From positions 629,222-693,221 of the forward strand of contig NZ_AP010872.1 of NCBI RefSeq assembly GCF_000828515.1: a stretch of 64,000 nt of DNA, read 5' to 3'. Made by a program: the position numbers and the translations under genes. The DNA comes from Candidatus Ishikawaella capsulata Mpkobe. GTDB lineage: Bacteria > Pseudomonadota > Gammaproteobacteria > Enterobacterales > Enterobacteriaceae. Below the pieces are notes generated by a model that made no database searches, had not been told where the DNA came from, and saw only the letters and a program-made list of their open reading frames with translations. Positions 20,259 to 30,532 of the stretch are shown in pieces. The stretch's first letter is position 1, and each line of letters opens with the position of its first letter.

Positions 20259-22118
20259 ATGGAGCAAAGTTCACAGTCACAGCTTAAACTTCTTGTCACT
20301 AGAGGTAAGGAGCAAGGCTATTTGACCTATGCTGATCTTAATGATCATCTGCCAAACGATATCAGCCATTCTGAACAAATTGAAGATATCATTCAAATGA
20401 TACACGATATGGGTATTCCAATAGTAGAAAAAACACCTGATACTGATGATCTAATATTAAATGAAAATATTCATAGCAGTTATGAAGATATTGTACAAGT
20501 GGCGGCTCAAGTGTTATGTGAAGTGCAATATGAAATAGGTACTACCACTGATACAGTAAGAATGTATATGCGGGAAATGGGGTCTGTAGAGTTATTAACT
20601 CGCGATGGAGAAATTGATATTGCTAAACGCATCGAAGATGGTATTAATCAAATTCAATCATCTGTTGCAGAATACCCAAAAGCAATTATTTACTTACTAG
20701 ATCAGTATGATAAAATTGATTCCGGAGAATTACGACTTTCTGATTTAATCAGTAGTTTTGTTGATCCTAATGCTAAAATAGAACCTACTTTCATTCCTGA
20801 TCATATTGTGTCAAGAAAGATCAATATAGATCTGGACGACGATGAAGAAGATCATGATCATGAAGACGATGATAATACAATTGATCCAGAATTAGCTAGA
20901 GAAAAATTTCTCCTACTTCGTAAACAATTTGAACTGACTGCGAGAGTTATTAAAAATAAAGGAAGAGAACATATAGATGCTCTTCAGGAAATTAAAAAAC
21001 TGTCTGATATCTTTAAACAATTTCGTTTGGTATCTAAACAATTCTCTTACTTAGTAAACAATATGCGTCACATCATGAATAGAATTCGTCGTCAAGAACG
21101 AATAATCATGAAACTTTATGTTGAACAGTATAAATTTCCAAAAAAGAAATTTATAGCAATGTTTACCGGAAATGAAACTAATATTGATTTATTGAAATCA
21201 ATATTAATTAAGCATAAAAATAACTATCAAAACATTGAAGAGATGGAAAAGCATCTCATGCAATGTTTGCAGCAGCTTATTGTAATAGAACAAGAAACAG
21301 GTTTAAAAATAGAACAAATAAAGGATATTAATCGCCGTATGGCAATCGGTGAAGCGAAAACGCGAAGAGCTAAAAAAGAGATGGTAGAAGCCAATTTACG
21401 ATTAGTAATTTCTATTGCTAAAAAATATACCAATCGTGGATTACAGTTTCTCGATTTAATTCAAGAAGGAAATATAGGTCTAATGAAGGCAGTAGATAAA
21501 TTTGAGTATAGAAGAGGTTATAAATTTTCTACTTATGCTACTTGGTGGATACGTCAAGCAATTACTAGATCTATTGCGGATCAAGCTCGTACTATTCGCA
21601 TTCCAGTTCATATGATTGAAACTATTAATAAGCTTAATCGCATCTCACGGCATATCTTACAAGAAACTGGACATGAGCCTACGCCAGAAGAACTGTCTGA
21701 GCACATGTTAATACCCGAAGAGAAAATACGTAAGGTACTGAAAATAGCTAAAGAACCTATCTCTATGGAAACACCTCTTGGTGATGATGAAGATTCACAT
21801 ATAGGTGATTTTTTAGAAGATAACACTATAAAATTACCATTAGATTCAGCAACTTCAGATAGTTTACGTACTGCAACACAAAATGTCCTTACTGGTTTAA
21901 CTGCACGTGAAGCAAAAGTTTTGCGTATGAGGTTTGGAATTGATATGAGTACTGATCATACTCTAGAAGAAGTGGGTAAACAATTTAATGTAACTCGTGA
22001 ACGCATTCGTCAAATTGAAGCAAAAGCTTTACGTAAATTAAGACATCCTAGCCGCTCAGAAGTGTTGCGTAGCTTTTTAGAGGAACACGAAAAAAGTATA
22101 GATATAAAATCTAGATAA
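20259..22118 (+). CDS. rpoD: RNA polymerase primary sigma factor (sigma-70)
   Basis: Housekeeping sigma factor. 619 residues (E. coli 613). Region 1.1 (about 1-75) is present; an acidic non-conserved stretch with [14 protein letters not shown] lies near 190-205; region 2 carries [57 protein letters not shown], split by me here only by name as regions 2.1-2.4; region 4.2 holds [20 protein letters not shown]. Promoter recognition should be E. coli-like. Last gene of the macromolecular synthesis operon. The following genes differ from the usual E. coli context. Confidence 0.97.
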   Translation: MEQSSQSQLKLLVTRGKEQGYLTYADLNDHLPNDISHSEQIEDIIQMIHDMGIPIVEKTPDTDDLILNENIHSSYEDIVQVAAQVLCEVQYEIGTTTDTVRMYMREMGSVELLTRDGEIDIAKRIEDGINQIQSSVAEYPKAIIYLLDQYDKIDSGELRLSDLISSFVDPNAKIEPTFIPDHIVSRKINIDLDDDEEDHDHEDDDNTIDPELAREKFLLLRKQFELTARVIKNKGREHIDALQEIKKLSDIFKQFRLVSKQFSYLVNNMRHIMNRIRRQERIIMKLYVEQYKFPKKKFIAMFTGNETNIDLLKSILIKHKNNYQNIEEMEKHLMQCLQQLIVIEQETGLKIEQIKDINRRMAIGEAKTRRAKKEMVEANLRLVISIAKKYTNRGLQFLDLIQEGNIGLMKAVDKFEYRRGYKFSTYATWWIRQAITRSIADQARTIRIPVHMIETINKLNRISRHILQETGHEPTPEELSEHMLIPEEKIRKVLKIAKEPISMETPLGDDEDSHIGDFLEDNTIKLPLDSATSDSLRTATQNVLTGLTAREAKVLRMRFGIDMSTDHTLEEVGKQFNVTRERIRQIEAKALRKLRHPSRSEVLRSFLEEHEKSIDIKSR

Positions 22119-22270
22119 GTGAAACTTTATTTCATTATATAAAAATATTTCCATAATAAATATATTATAAGAAAACAATTTCGATTTCCTTCTTTAGAAG
22201 GTTATTGTAAAATTTTTAAATTACGATATTATTAATATGGATAAAATTATAACATGTATATGGCAATTGT

Positions 22271-23611
22271 ATGAATTCATTTACTCAAGTAGCAGAACAA
22301 CGTAAGTTATTGGAAGAAGCGGTAAAGCAAGCACTTGAATTAGCTCAAGTTAATGCTGTTAGTATAGAAGTAGGTGTAAGTAAAACTACTGGTATTAATG
22401 TTAGTACTAGATATGGTATAGCAGAAAATATAGAATTTAATAATGATGGGGTTTTAGGTATTACTGTTTATAAAAATAACTGTAAAGGTAGTGCATCTTC
22501 TAATGATATTAGTTATCCTGCGATCAATCGGACCTTACAAGCTGCTATTGATATAGCTTGCTCTACTTCTCCTGATATTTTTTCCGGTTTAGCAGAAGCT
22601 AATCTATTAGCATACGAAGCTCCTGAACTTGATCTCTATCACCCTTGGCTAGGGGAGATATCGGAAGCTATTGAATTAGCCGCATGTGCAGAACAAACTG
22701 CTTTAAAATCAGATAAGCGTATTATTAATACAGAAGGTGGTAATTTTAGCTCCCATGTTAATATTAAAGCTTTTGGTAATAGTCACGGTATGTTACAAAG
22801 TTATTGTTCTAGTAATCATGTAATTTCTAGTTGTGTTATTGCTAAAGGAAAAGTTGGCATGGAGCGAGATTATGCTTATACAATTTCTAGAGTGATAGAT
22901 GAGTTAAAAAGTCCTCAATGGGTAGGTACGGAATGTGCACAAAGAGCTATTAGTAGATTAGAAGCTCGTAAGCTCACTACGATGAAATCACCGGTAGTTT
23001 TTTCTGCTGAAGTCGCGCCTAGTTTATTTGGACATCTTACAGCAGCTATTAGTGGTAATAGTGTTTACCATAAATCTACGTTGTTACTTGATTCATTAAA
23101 AAAACAAATTATGCCAGCATGGCTAAATATTACAGAAAAACCACATATCTATCGAGGATTAGCATCTGTTCCATTCGATGCTGAAGGAGTTCTCACTCAA
23201 AGGAGATCTATAGTTAAAAATGGGATATTACAAACTTGGATATTAGCAAGTTATGCAGCTCGTAAGCTAAATTTGCACAGTACCGGACATGCGGGGGGAA
23301 TTTCTAACTGGTTTGTATCCGGGCCAGAATATAGTTTAAAAGATATATTAGGACAAATGAATACAGGTTTATTAGTTACTGAGCTCTTAGGACAAGGTGT
23401 GAATATAATTACCGGAGATTATTCTCGTGGAGCGGCTGGTTTTTGGGTCGAGAAAGGAGAGATTCAATATGCTGTAAATGAGATAACTATTGTCGGTAAC
23501 TTGAGAGAAATGTGGAGTAGTATAGCAATGATAGGTAATGATATTGAAACAAGAAGTAATATTCAATGTGGCTCAGTACTAATTCCAGAAATGAATATTG
23601 CTGGTAACTAA
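22271..23611 (+). CDS. pmbA: Metalloprotease-related protein PmbA/TldE
   Basis: Partner of TldD in the TldD/TldE protease, known for maturing microcin B17 and degrading CcdA. 446 residues (E. coli 450). The family core is visible: [31 protein letters not shown] split around residues 300-320, GNSHG, and the C-terminal [18 protein letters not shown]. TldE itself lacks the zinc site; TldD, which has it, is not in this window. Retention in a reduced genome suggests a housekeeping proteolysis role. Confidence 0.93.
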   Translation: MNSFTQVAEQRKLLEEAVKQALELAQVNAVSIEVGVSKTTGINVSTRYGIAENIEFNNDGVLGITVYKNNCKGSASSNDISYPAINRTLQAAIDIACSTSPDIFSGLAEANLLAYEAPELDLYHPWLGEISEAIELAACAEQTALKSDKRIINTEGGNFSSHVNIKAFGNSHGMLQSYCSSNHVISSCVIAKGKVGMERDYAYTISRVIDELKSPQWVGTECAQRAISRLEARKLTTMKSPVVFSAEVAPSLFGHLTAAISGNSVYHKSTLLLDSLKKQIMPAWLNITEKPHIYRGLASVPFDAEGVLTQRRSIVKNGILQTWILASYAARKLNLHSTGHAGGISNWFVSGPEYSLKDILGQMNTGLLVTELLGQGVNIITGDYSRGAAGFWVEKGEIQYAVNEITIVGNLREMWSSIAMIGNDIETRSNIQCGSVLIPEMNIAGN

Positions 23612-23681
23612 ATAGAAAAATTGAATTATTCAGCATTAATAAAGAATAGTTTTTCATCCTAAAGCAAAAACTAATAAACAA

Positions 23682-24557
23682 ATGAAATCAATAATTTTTA
23701 CGGATATTTGTAAAAGTACTTTATATATTGTACCTACCCCTATCGGAAATTTAGGAGATATCACTAATCGTGCATTGATAGTTTTATCTAAAGTGGATCT
23801 AATTGCTGTAGAAAATACATTTCACACAGGGTTTTTACTAAAATATTTTAACATAAATACCAAGCTTTTATTAATGCACAATTATAATGAAAAACAAAAA
23901 TCCCGATTAATAATAAAAAAACTACAAGAAGGTAAAAGCATCGCTCTAGTATCAGATGCTGGTACACCACTTATCAATGATCCAGGATACTATCTAATAC
24001 GTAACTGCCGAAAGCTATGTATTAGAATAGTACCACTACCTGGTCCTTGTGCTGCCATAACAGCATTAAGTGCATCAGGATTACCTGCTGATCGTTTTTG
24101 TTATGAAGGATTTTTACCTGCTACAAGAAAAGCACGGTGTGATAAACTAAGATCTATTCGTTTAGAATCTAGAACTATTATTTTTTATGAATCCCCACAT
24201 CGCATATTAGATACAATCTATGACATAGTAATTGAATTAGGTAATGAACGTTATATCATATTAGCCAGAGAACTTACTAAGTATTGGGAATCAATACGTG
24301 GTAGTTCTGCGGAAGAATTATTATGCTGGTTAAAAAATACTAAAAATAGTACCAAAGGAGAAATAGTATTAGTTATTGAGGGATATAAAAAGGATAGAAA
24401 AAACCTTAATAGTGAAGTATTACGCACATTATATTTATTACAACAGGAACTATCTCCTAAAAAATCTATTTCTTTAACATCTAAAATACATAACATCAGA
24501 AAAAATGATTTATATAAATATTATTTGAATCAACAAAAAAGCCATGACAAATATTAG
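23682..24557 (+). CDS. rsmI: 16S rRNA 2'-O-ribose C1402 methyltransferase RsmI
   Basis: Methylates the ribose of C1402 in 16S rRNA with SAM. 291 residues (E. coli 286). [18 protein letters not shown] (15-32), [36 protein letters not shown] and FYESPHR are intact. The normally conserved AEDTRHTG reads VENTFHTG (residues 43-50), replacing Asp by Asn and Arg by Phe, which may affect activity. RNase P RNA follows within 30 bases, as in several enterobacteria. Confidence 0.93.
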   Translation: MKSIIFTDICKSTLYIVPTPIGNLGDITNRALIVLSKVDLIAVENTFHTGFLLKYFNINTKLLLMHNYNEKQKSRLIIKKLQEGKSIALVSDAGTPLINDPGYYLIRNCRKLCIRIVPLPGPCAAITALSASGLPADRFCYEGFLPATRKARCDKLRSIRLESRTIIFYESPHRILDTIYDIVIELGNERYIILARELTKYWESIRGSSAEELLCWLKNTKNSTKGEIVLVIEGYKKDRKNLNSEVLRTLYLLQQELSPKKSISLTSKIHNIRKNDLYKYYLNQQKSHDKY

Positions 24558-24582
24558 AAAATATTCTATTATCTTAGCAGTA

Positions 24583-24963
24583 GCAGAAGCTAACTAGACA
24601 ATCGCTGCTTTGTAGTAACAAAGGAGAGGAAAGTCCGGGCTCCATAGGGCAGAGTGCCAGTTAATATCTGGGAGACGTGAGTCTACGACTAGTGCCACAG
24701 AAAACAAACCGCCTTATTTATTAAGTATTTATATAATTAAATTAAGTAAGGTAAGGGTGAAAAGGTGTGGTAAGAGCACACCACAACACTGGTAACAGTG
24801 TTGGTAGGGTAAACTCCACTCGGAGCAAGACCAAATAGGGGTTATATATATAAGTACGGCCCGTATGATGAACCCGGGTAGGTCGCTTGAGCTAGAAAGT
24901 GATTTTTAGTTTAGATGAATGATTGTCCAAGACAGAACCCGGCTTATCGGTTAGCTTCTGCTA
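24583..24963 (+). ncRNA. rnpB: RNase P RNA (M1 RNA)
   Basis: Catalytic RNA that trims tRNA 5' ends. Recognised by the conserved core: GAGAGGAAAGTCCGGGCTCC near 24624-24643, ATAGGGCAGAGTGCCAG, GGTAAGGGTGAAAAGGTG, CACTCGGAGCAAGACCAAAT, and the 3' GACAGAACCCGGCTTATCGG. The ends pair (about 24583-24595 with 24950-24962), giving helix P1. The peripheral helices are AT-rich and shortened relative to E. coli. Its 3' arm overlaps the last codons of yqjK on the other strand. Ends are estimated to a few bases. Confidence 0.95.
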
Positions 24964-25249
24964 AAAAGCTATTATAAGTAGATCTCACCATACCCCATAT
25001 GCGCCATATATATATAATCCTTTTTAAGAATCGTATTAACATATTGGAACCACGTACGGAAAATATGGCCAATATACTACTTATTATCTTAAAATAACTA
25101 TTGATTTTCCTCAAAATAAACCATAACCTATCATAAGTTGCCGTTTCAATCAACAATGCCCGTTTTTCTAAAACCAAATCACGACGCAGCTGTTGTAATC
25201 TATTGAGCAACATCCGTATATATGCCATTCGTTTATTATGCTGACCCAT
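24944..25249 (-). CDS. yqjK: YqjK-like protein
   Basis: Small protein of unknown function, last in the yqjDEK operon. 101 residues (E. coli 99), aligned through LQQLRRDLVLEKRALLIETATYDR and the C-terminal NMLIRFLKR-IIYIWRIW basic/hydrophobic segment, which could associate with the membrane. It starts 16 bases after yqjE. Its 3' end runs about 19 bases into the 3' end of rnpB on the opposite strand, so its last residues (AEANR) are dictated by the RNase P RNA. Confidence 0.85.
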   Translation of the reverse strand: MGQHNKRMAYIRMLLNRLQQLRRDLVLEKRALLIETATYDRLWFILRKINSYFKIISSILAIFSVRGSNMLIRFLKRIIYIWRIWGMVRSTYNSFLAEANR

Positions 25250-25265
25250 AGATAATCATCTTCCA

Positions 25266-25655
25266 CTATTTTTTCATTAATTCTTGATCCTCTCTCAATT
25301 CTCTGAGAGAATAAATTAATAAACGGGATTCACGTGACTTTTGAAATACCCAGACACTCAAACAAAATGCACAAACAAAAAATAAACAAGCAGTACTACT
25401 GACAATAATAACACTATATTTTATATTTACTGATAATATCAATAAAACTAAACAACTTGCTAAACCAAATGTCGTGAAAAGCAAAGTTAAGCCAATCATA
25501 AGTAACATTTGTATTATATTGGCTCTTTCTGCTTCTAACTCCACTATACCTAAACGTATTCTTGTCTCGATTATCTTTATTAAGATAAAGATAATCTTTT
25601 CTGCAAGATGTATAATACCTTTTGCTGGACCATTTATCTGCCGGGTATCAGCCAT
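25266..25655 (-). CDS. yqjE: Inner-membrane protein YqjE (phage holin-like superfamily)
   Basis: Inner-membrane protein with two hydrophobic segments (about residues 50-75 and 80-102), flanked by basic ends. 129 residues (E. coli 134). The N-terminus GPAKGIIHLAEKIIFILIKIIETRIRLGIVELE splits into the amphipathic start typical of the family. It lies between yqjD and yqjK with three- and 16-base gaps, a tight operon. Function unknown. Confidence 0.88.
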   Translation of the reverse strand: MADTRQINGPAKGIIHLAEKIIFILIKIIETRIRLGIVELEAERANIIQMLLMIGLTLLFTTFGLASCLVLLILSVNIKYSVIIVSSTACLFFVCAFCLSVWVFQKSRESRLLIYSLRELREDQELMKK

Positions 25656-25658
25656 AAT

Positions 25659-25964
25659 TTAACTTTCAGAATAAATAAAAATACTTAACATAACACCAAA
25701 AATAGCACCTAGACCAACACCATACCAGGGATGCTTATGAAGATAACTATCAGCATAATTAACCAATTTACGTGTACTTTCCATTAGGTGCTCACCTGAT
25801 TCTTCTAAGCGTTCTCTTGAAATCTCTAACACACTTCGAGCTTGATCACGAATATTATCTAATTCGTCTTTTGAGGTTTCACTAGAATTGTTCAGCACTT
25901 CGTCTAATGTATCTGCTAAATTTTTTATTTCTTCACGTAGACTATCTGATGAATCTTTAAACAT
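25659..25964 (-). CDS. yqjD: ElaB/YqjD/DUF883 membrane-anchored ribosome-binding protein
   Basis: In E. coli YqjD binds ribosomes through its N-terminal part and anchors them to the inner membrane in stationary phase. The product has 101 residues, the same as E. coli: a helical acidic N-terminal region (LREEIKNLADTLDEVLNN), a long coiled region, and a C-terminal HPWYGVGLGAIFGVMLSIFIY membrane anchor containing the family glycines. A GGAG site precedes the ATG. First gene of yqjDEK, an uncommon operon to keep in a small genome. Confidence 0.92.
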   Translation of the reverse strand: MFKDSSDSLREEIKNLADTLDEVLNNSSETSKDELDNIRDQARSVLEISRERLEESGEHLMESTRKLVNYADSYLHKHPWYGVGLGAIFGVMLSIFIYSES

Positions 25965-26070
25965 AGAATTCTCCTTTACTGTAAATTATATTTTGTATAA
26001 GTTATATATTATTTTACTATAAACAAATATATTTCTTCCAACTATGATTATAAGTGATAAATAATATTTA

Positions 26071-26143
26071 TGGCCCCTGCTGGGATTGAACCAGCGACCA
26101 AGCGATTATGAGTCGCCTGCTCTGACCACTGAGCTAAGGAGCC
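26071..26143 (-). tRNA. tRNA-Ile2 (CAU, lysidine-modified)
   Basis: Cloverleaf with anticodon CAT in ACTCATAAT. The body, GGCTCCTTAGCTCAGTGG onward, matches E. coli ileX/ileY rather than initiator or elongator tRNA-Met, so it should decode AUA after lysidine modification by TilS. All acceptor pairs form (one G-T). The 3' CCA is not encoded (TTA follows the discriminator base). Confidence 0.92.
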
Positions 26144-26240
26144 AATAGATATATTATTACATGCAATGTATTATAATATAGTATAATTCATTAAATATAC
26201 TATGTAAATAGCAAGTATTTTAAATAAAAAATTTAATTAA

Positions 26241-28541
26241 TTATTTGCATTTTTCCATGACTATAGGAATGCTTTTGTAAGCCGGTGTCTTACTCACTTT
26301 ATCATAATCTTCTAATGATATCATTATATTTGCTTCCGGATAATATGTAGCAACACAACCTGCAATCATATTGTAGATAACAATAATCAAATTATCCATA
26401 CGACGAACTGTACGAGCACCTTTTGAATCTAAAGCAATGATATTCACTTTATCACCGGCATATACACCCTGTTTTTTTGCTTCTTCCCAGGATATAAATA
26501 ATATATCACGTCGTCCAGAGATACCACGATAACGATCATTCAGACCATAAATAGTAGTATTGTATTGATCGTGACTACGTATAGTAGTTAACAATAAGTT
26601 ATCTTTTGTCAAAATTGACAATTCTTCTAGATTTGCATTTGGCATAACAATAAAATTAGCTTTACCAGAAGGAGTTAACCAAATGCGATTAGCTGCTGAA
26701 TTATATAGACAAAAACCCCCGGCTGTTTGAATACGCGTATTAAAATCTTTAAAAGCTGGAAATACTGCTTCAATGAAATTGCGAATAACATTATAATTAT
26801 TTACCATCTGATCCCAATTGATTTTGGTATTTAACAGAGTTGTTTTCGCAAGAGAGGCAATCACAGCTGGTTCTGATTTAAGCCAAGTAGAAGCTTGTTT
26901 TAAGACCCCTTGTGATGAATGTACCATTGACATAGAATCCTCAACAGTAATTTTTTGTTCGCCTGATGCTTGTATATCTATTTCAGTCCGTCCTAATACC
27001 GGAAGTAAATAATTATCTTTTCCTAATACTAAATGTGATCTATTCAGTTTTGTAGCTATATGAACTACCAAATCCAGTTTACGTATCGCTTGAAAAGTTA
27101 GTAACTGATCGGACATAGCTTCTGCTAAATTACCGCCAAGACAGAGTAATGCTTTTGATTGTCCTGTTATCATTGATTTAATTGCATCTACCACTCCATG
27201 TCCATGTTTATAAGGTGGTTTAAATTTAAATATGGTTTCAAGTTTTTTTAAAAACTCTTTAGATGGTTTTTCTGTAATCCCAACAGTGCGATTGCCTTGT
27301 ACATTTGAATGCCCACGTAATGGACAAATACCAGCACCCTTTTTGCCAATATTACCACCTAATAATAATAAATTAACAATTTGTTGTATATTATAAGTAC
27401 CATTACGATGCTGAGTTATACCCATACCATAACATATAATGGTTCTTTTAGACGCTGCATAAATATGCGTAATTTCTTCTATATCCTTATATTTTAAACC
27501 AGAAATATCCTCTAATGTTTTCCAACTCGTTTTTTCTAAATCCGTTTTCAGTTCTTTAAACCCTTTAGTATGCTGATTGATAAATTTTTCATTTATAACA
27601 TTTGCTTTTCCAGTATTAACAGATTGGTCATGCATGGAAATTAAACATTTCATAATTCCTTTTAATAAGGCTGCATCACCGCCGATGCGAATTTTATAAT
27701 ACTTAGAAGCCAATAATGTATAATTTAAAGACAACATTTCTATGGGATGCTTAGGAGAAGCAAAAGATTCTAAACCACGTTCTTTTAGTGGATTAATAGC
27801 CAAAATTATAGCTCCTCTTTTGGATACCTGTCGTAAAGTACCAAGCATGCGAGGATGATTAGTACCCGGATTATGACCGATACAAATAACAAGATCACAG
27901 TGATTAAAATCTTCAAGGGTTATTGTTCCTTTACCTACTCCAATTGAAGGTGGTAATCCTACACTCGTAGGTTCATGACACATATTAGAACAATCTGGAA
28001 AATTATTGGTACCATATTCCCTAGCAAATAGTTGCCACAGAAATGCAGCTTCATTAGAAGTTCTTCCTGAAGCATAGAATTCTACACTATCCGGATTACT
28101 ATACTGGTTAAGTTTGCTAGCTATTTCAAAAATAGCTTTTTCCCATGTAATTTTTTTATAAGTATCCGTAACAATGTCATATTTCATTGGGTGAGTTAAA
28201 CGACCTTCATTTTCTAGCCTAAAAGAACTCCATTGCCATAGTTCTTTTATCGTATTCTTTGCAAAGAATTCTGGAGTAGCACGTTTACTAGTAGCTTCCC
28301 AGGAAACAGCTTTGATTCCATTTTCACAAAATTCAAAAGAAGACGTAGGATGTGAATCTGGCCAAGCACAACCAGGACAATCAAAACCTTTGGGTTGATT
28401 AATTTTAAATAGAGAAATAATGTCTCGTATTATTATTTTTTGATCATGCATAGCTTTCGCAGCTGCTGTCAATGCATCTAAACCACCCGCAGGATTATGA
28501 TAAGAAGAGATACCAACATTTTTATTTGAATTTTTCAACAC
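26241..28541 (-). CDS. ydeP: YdeP-type molybdopterin oxidoreductase (FdhF-like)
   Basis: Homologue of E. coli YdeP, a formate-dehydrogenase-H-like molybdopterin oxidoreductase associated with acid resistance; its true substrate is unknown. 766 residues (E. coli 759). GFDCPGCAWPDSHPT (52-66) with C55 and C58, plus C72, is the remnant Fe-S region; SNMCHEPTSVGL has cysteine where FdhF has selenocysteine; VICIGHNPGTNHPRML and RGHSNVQGNRTVGITEKP are cofactor-binding segments; SHDQYNTTIYGLNDRYRG marks the C-terminal MGD domain. It stands alone between two tRNAs. It needs molybdenum cofactor, whose genes are not in this window. Confidence 0.9.
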   Translation of the reverse strand: MLKNSNKNVGISSYHNPAGGLDALTAAAKAMHDQKIIIRDIISLFKINQPKGFDCPGCAWPDSHPTSSFEFCENGIKAVSWEATSKRATPEFFAKNTIKELWQWSSFRLENEGRLTHPMKYDIVTDTYKKITWEKAIFEIASKLNQYSNPDSVEFYASGRTSNEAAFLWQLFAREYGTNNFPDCSNMCHEPTSVGLPPSIGVGKGTITLEDFNHCDLVICIGHNPGTNHPRMLGTLRQVSKRGAIILAINPLKERGLESFASPKHPIEMLSLNYTLLASKYYKIRIGGDAALLKGIMKCLISMHDQSVNTGKANVINEKFINQHTKGFKELKTDLEKTSWKTLEDISGLKYKDIEEITHIYAASKRTIICYGMGITQHRNGTYNIQQIVNLLLLGGNIGKKGAGICPLRGHSNVQGNRTVGITEKPSKEFLKKLETIFKFKPPYKHGHGVVDAIKSMITGQSKALLCLGGNLAEAMSDQLLTFQAIRKLDLVVHIATKLNRSHLVLGKDNYLLPVLGRTEIDIQASGEQKITVEDSMSMVHSSQGVLKQASTWLKSEPAVIASLAKTTLLNTKINWDQMVNNYNVIRNFIEAVFPAFKDFNTRIQTAGGFCLYNSAANRIWLTPSGKANFIVMPNANLEELSILTKDNLLLTTIRSHDQYNTTIYGLNDRYRGISGRRDILFISWEEAKKQGVYAGDKVNIIALDSKGARTVRRMDNLIIVIYNMIAGCVATYYPEANIMISLEDYDKVSKTPAYKSIPIVMEKCK

Positions 28542-28614
28542 AATACCATCTTTTTTTTAAGATATAAATGTTAATACAACAGCAAATAAATAGAGTTTTA
28601 TACAATAAATCTAA

Positions 28615-28688
28615 TCGGCACGAGAGGATTTGAACCTCTGACCCCTGACACCCCATGACAGTGCGCTACCAAACTGCGCTACGCGCCG
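28615..28688 (-). tRNA. tRNA-Pro (GGG)
   Basis: Anticodon loop ATGGGGT gives anticodon GGG, with the same T-T mismatch in the anticodon stem as E. coli proL (CTGTC/GTCAG). Acceptor stem CGGCGCG/CGTGCCG pairs with one G-T. CCA is not encoded. It lies near rplY, as proL does in E. coli. Confidence 0.94.
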
Positions 28689-28887
28689 ACTTAATAATAT
28701 AAGTATTTTTAGCCAATTAGCAACAGAATTTTTAAAATGTCTGTTATTTTACAATTAACTTCATTGATATGTAAAATATTATCCTAGCAATTATTTAATG
28801 TATTATTAGTAAATAATTAAAGTATCTGCTTATGCAGATCATAGTATGATGTAATCACCTATAATATTTTATTCATTTAATTATTTT

Positions 28888-29172
28888 CTAAATACGAATG
28901 AAATCGATATGATAAAATTTAGGTTTAAAAGGGTGACGTTGAACTGCCTGTACTTTAACTTTGATTTCTTGATTATCTACCACAAGTTTCAATATTTCTC
29001 GATAAAAATCAATATTCTTTTGTATGTTTATTAACGTTTCTTGTTCCAATGTTATTGGTATGGCACTTTCCTTACCACCATAAATAACTGCGGGAAATTT
29101 ATTTGATGCTCTCAACCGACGATTAGATCCTTTCCCCTTACTTGTTCGCTTCATAGCATTTATAGTAAACAT
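28888..29172 (-). CDS. rplY: 50S ribosomal protein L25
   Basis: Binds 5S rRNA in the large subunit. The 94 residues equal E. coli L25, with the short form lacking the C-terminal CTC domain. [33 protein letters not shown] splits into the family N-terminus, and the C-terminal [20 protein letters not shown] is typical. It stands alone between tRNA genes, close to tRNA-Pro as in E. coli. Confidence 0.96.
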   Translation of the reverse strand: MFTINAMKRTSKGKGSNRRLRASNKFPAVIYGGKESAIPITLEQETLINIQKNIDFYREILKLVVDNQEIKVKVQAVQRHPFKPKFYHIDFIRI

Positions 29173-29272
29173 TAAATGGCCTTGTATAAATTGAATTCAT
29201 GCAATATTGTTACATATTATAATTAGGTGATATTAAATAGTACTTAAATATATATACATTTATTTAATTTAA

Positions 29273-29358
29273 TGCCCAGGGCGGGATTTGAACCCGCATA
29301 GCTTAGTTAAGCCGAGGGATTTTAAGTCCCTTGTGTCTACCGATTTCACCACCTGGGC
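29273..29358 (-). tRNA. tRNA-Leu (UAA)
   Basis: Class II tRNA with a long variable arm (CTCGGCTTAACTAAGCTATG region) and anticodon TAA in ACTTAAAAT. The acceptor GCCCAGG/CCTGGGC is perfect. Matches E. coli leuZ and follows tRNA-Cys with a 15-base spacer on the same strand, keeping the cysT-leuZ order. CCA is not encoded. Confidence 0.95.
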
Positions 29359-29373
29359 AGAAATTAATGATAA

Positions 29374-29444
29374 AGGCGCGTCCCGGAATTGAACCGAGGT
29401 AAACGGATTTGCAGTCCGCTGCATAACCACTCTGCCAACGCGCC
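29374..29444 (-). tRNA. tRNA-Cys (GCA)
   Basis: Anticodon GCA in ACTGCAAAT; acceptor GGCGCGT/ACGCGCC perfect. Resembles E. coli cysT. In E. coli glyW precedes cysT in one transcript; no tRNA-Gly is present upstream here. CCA is not encoded. Confidence 0.95.
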
Positions 29445-29954
29445 GTGGTTGGATAATTAACAAAATACAATCAATAAGAATATAAAGGATAGTTTAACAT
29501 AAAGTTACACATATATAAAGCATAGATTGTTATCTTTAAATTAATTATTTTAATTTTTTATAGATATAAAACAGACATATAATCTTCTTTTCCAATCATA
29601 GTCATCTATTATCTTAATGCCGAAATCATCTAACGTATAATTAACAATACAGAAGGCCATGTAACTCATGGAGTATGAAAATACTCCAGTAGTAATAATC
29701 CTCTTCTAGGATTTTAGAAGCTATCGGATATAAAAAACCATATCACCAATCACTTAAAGCTGCAATGATAAAAATAAATACAGTAACATAATTGGCATAA
29801 TAAAAATAACAATGTTATTGCAAATTATGGTGCTAGAATAAATAATTCTAGTGATACTTACAGGTACATTAAATTGCATATTCTACTGATAGTATTTATT
29901 TTTATAATATAAAAAATTTACTGAGTAAGTAACATGCAAAATAATTACCTTTTA
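29445..29954. other. Non-coding region between tRNA-Cys and tRNA-Ser(UGA)
   Basis: No gene recognised; yccA, expected near serT and tusE in E. coli, is not visible. Two adjacent hairpins stand out: an 8-bp stem with a GAAA tetraloop at 29669-29688 and a 6-bp stem at 29697-29713. Confidence 0.45.
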
Positions 29955-30039
29955 TGGAGGAGGAGAGATTCGAACTCTCGGATAGTCTCCCATCGACGGT
30001 TTTCAAGACCGCTGCCTTAAGCCACTCAGCCACTCCTCC
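29955..30039 (-). tRNA. tRNA-Ser (UGA)
   Basis: Class II tRNA with anticodon TGA in CTTGAAA and a long variable arm. The acceptor GGAGGAG/CTCCTCC is perfect. E. coli serT also lies close to tusE (yccK), supporting the assignment. CCA is not encoded. In E. coli its wobble base is cmo5U34, whose last synthesis genes (cmoA, cmoB) are decayed at 59 kb. Confidence 0.94.
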
Positions 30040-30208
30040 ATCATACACGCAATTTAATATAAACAATTTTATTATTGTTGTAAAGTCTATTTGATATTTT
30101 TTTAATATCTTTAATTATGATAATAATGTATATTAAGATTATATCTGGAAAAAAACGAAGTGCTAAGCAATAATACGGAATCTTTTATAATAAAGATATT
30201 TATTCATT

Positions 30209-30532
30209 ATGAAATTTGATAAAAAAATTGAATTTGATGCAGAGGGATATCTCAAAGATATAAATTATTGGAGTGAAAAGTTAGCAATTGATATTGCCCA
30301 AAAAGAAGGTATTGTACTCAATAATATACATTGGGATATAGTGCATTTTTTGCACCAATTTTATAAAGATTTTAATATTTCTCCTGGCATGAGACTATTA
30401 GTAAAAGCAGTAGAAAACAAATATGGCAAAGAAATCGGTAATAGTCAGTATTTGTATTTTTTATTTCCTAAAGGGCCAGCAAAACAAGCTACTAAAATAG
30501 CCGGTTTACCAAAACCGGTTAACTGTATATAA
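30209..30532 (+). CDS. tusE: Sulfurtransferase TusE (DsrC family)
   Basis: Last sulfur carrier of the Tus relay that hands sulfur to MnmA for 2-thiouridine at tRNA position 34. 107 residues (E. coli 109). The C-terminal arm [11 protein letters not shown] keeps the conserved penultimate cysteine that carries the persulfide, and the [11 protein letters not shown] and [12 protein letters not shown] segments match. TusA-D and MnmA are not in this window. Confidence 0.95.
   Translation: MKFDKKIEFDAEGYLKDINYWSEKLAIDIAQKEGIVLNNIHWDIVHFLHQFYKDFNISPGMRLLVKAVENKYGKEIGNSQYLYFLFPKGPAKQATKIAGLPKPVNCI

Noticed and set aside
29269-29463. Open frame on the minus strand
   Set aside because: It runs through tRNA-Leu and tRNA-Cys genes; not coding.
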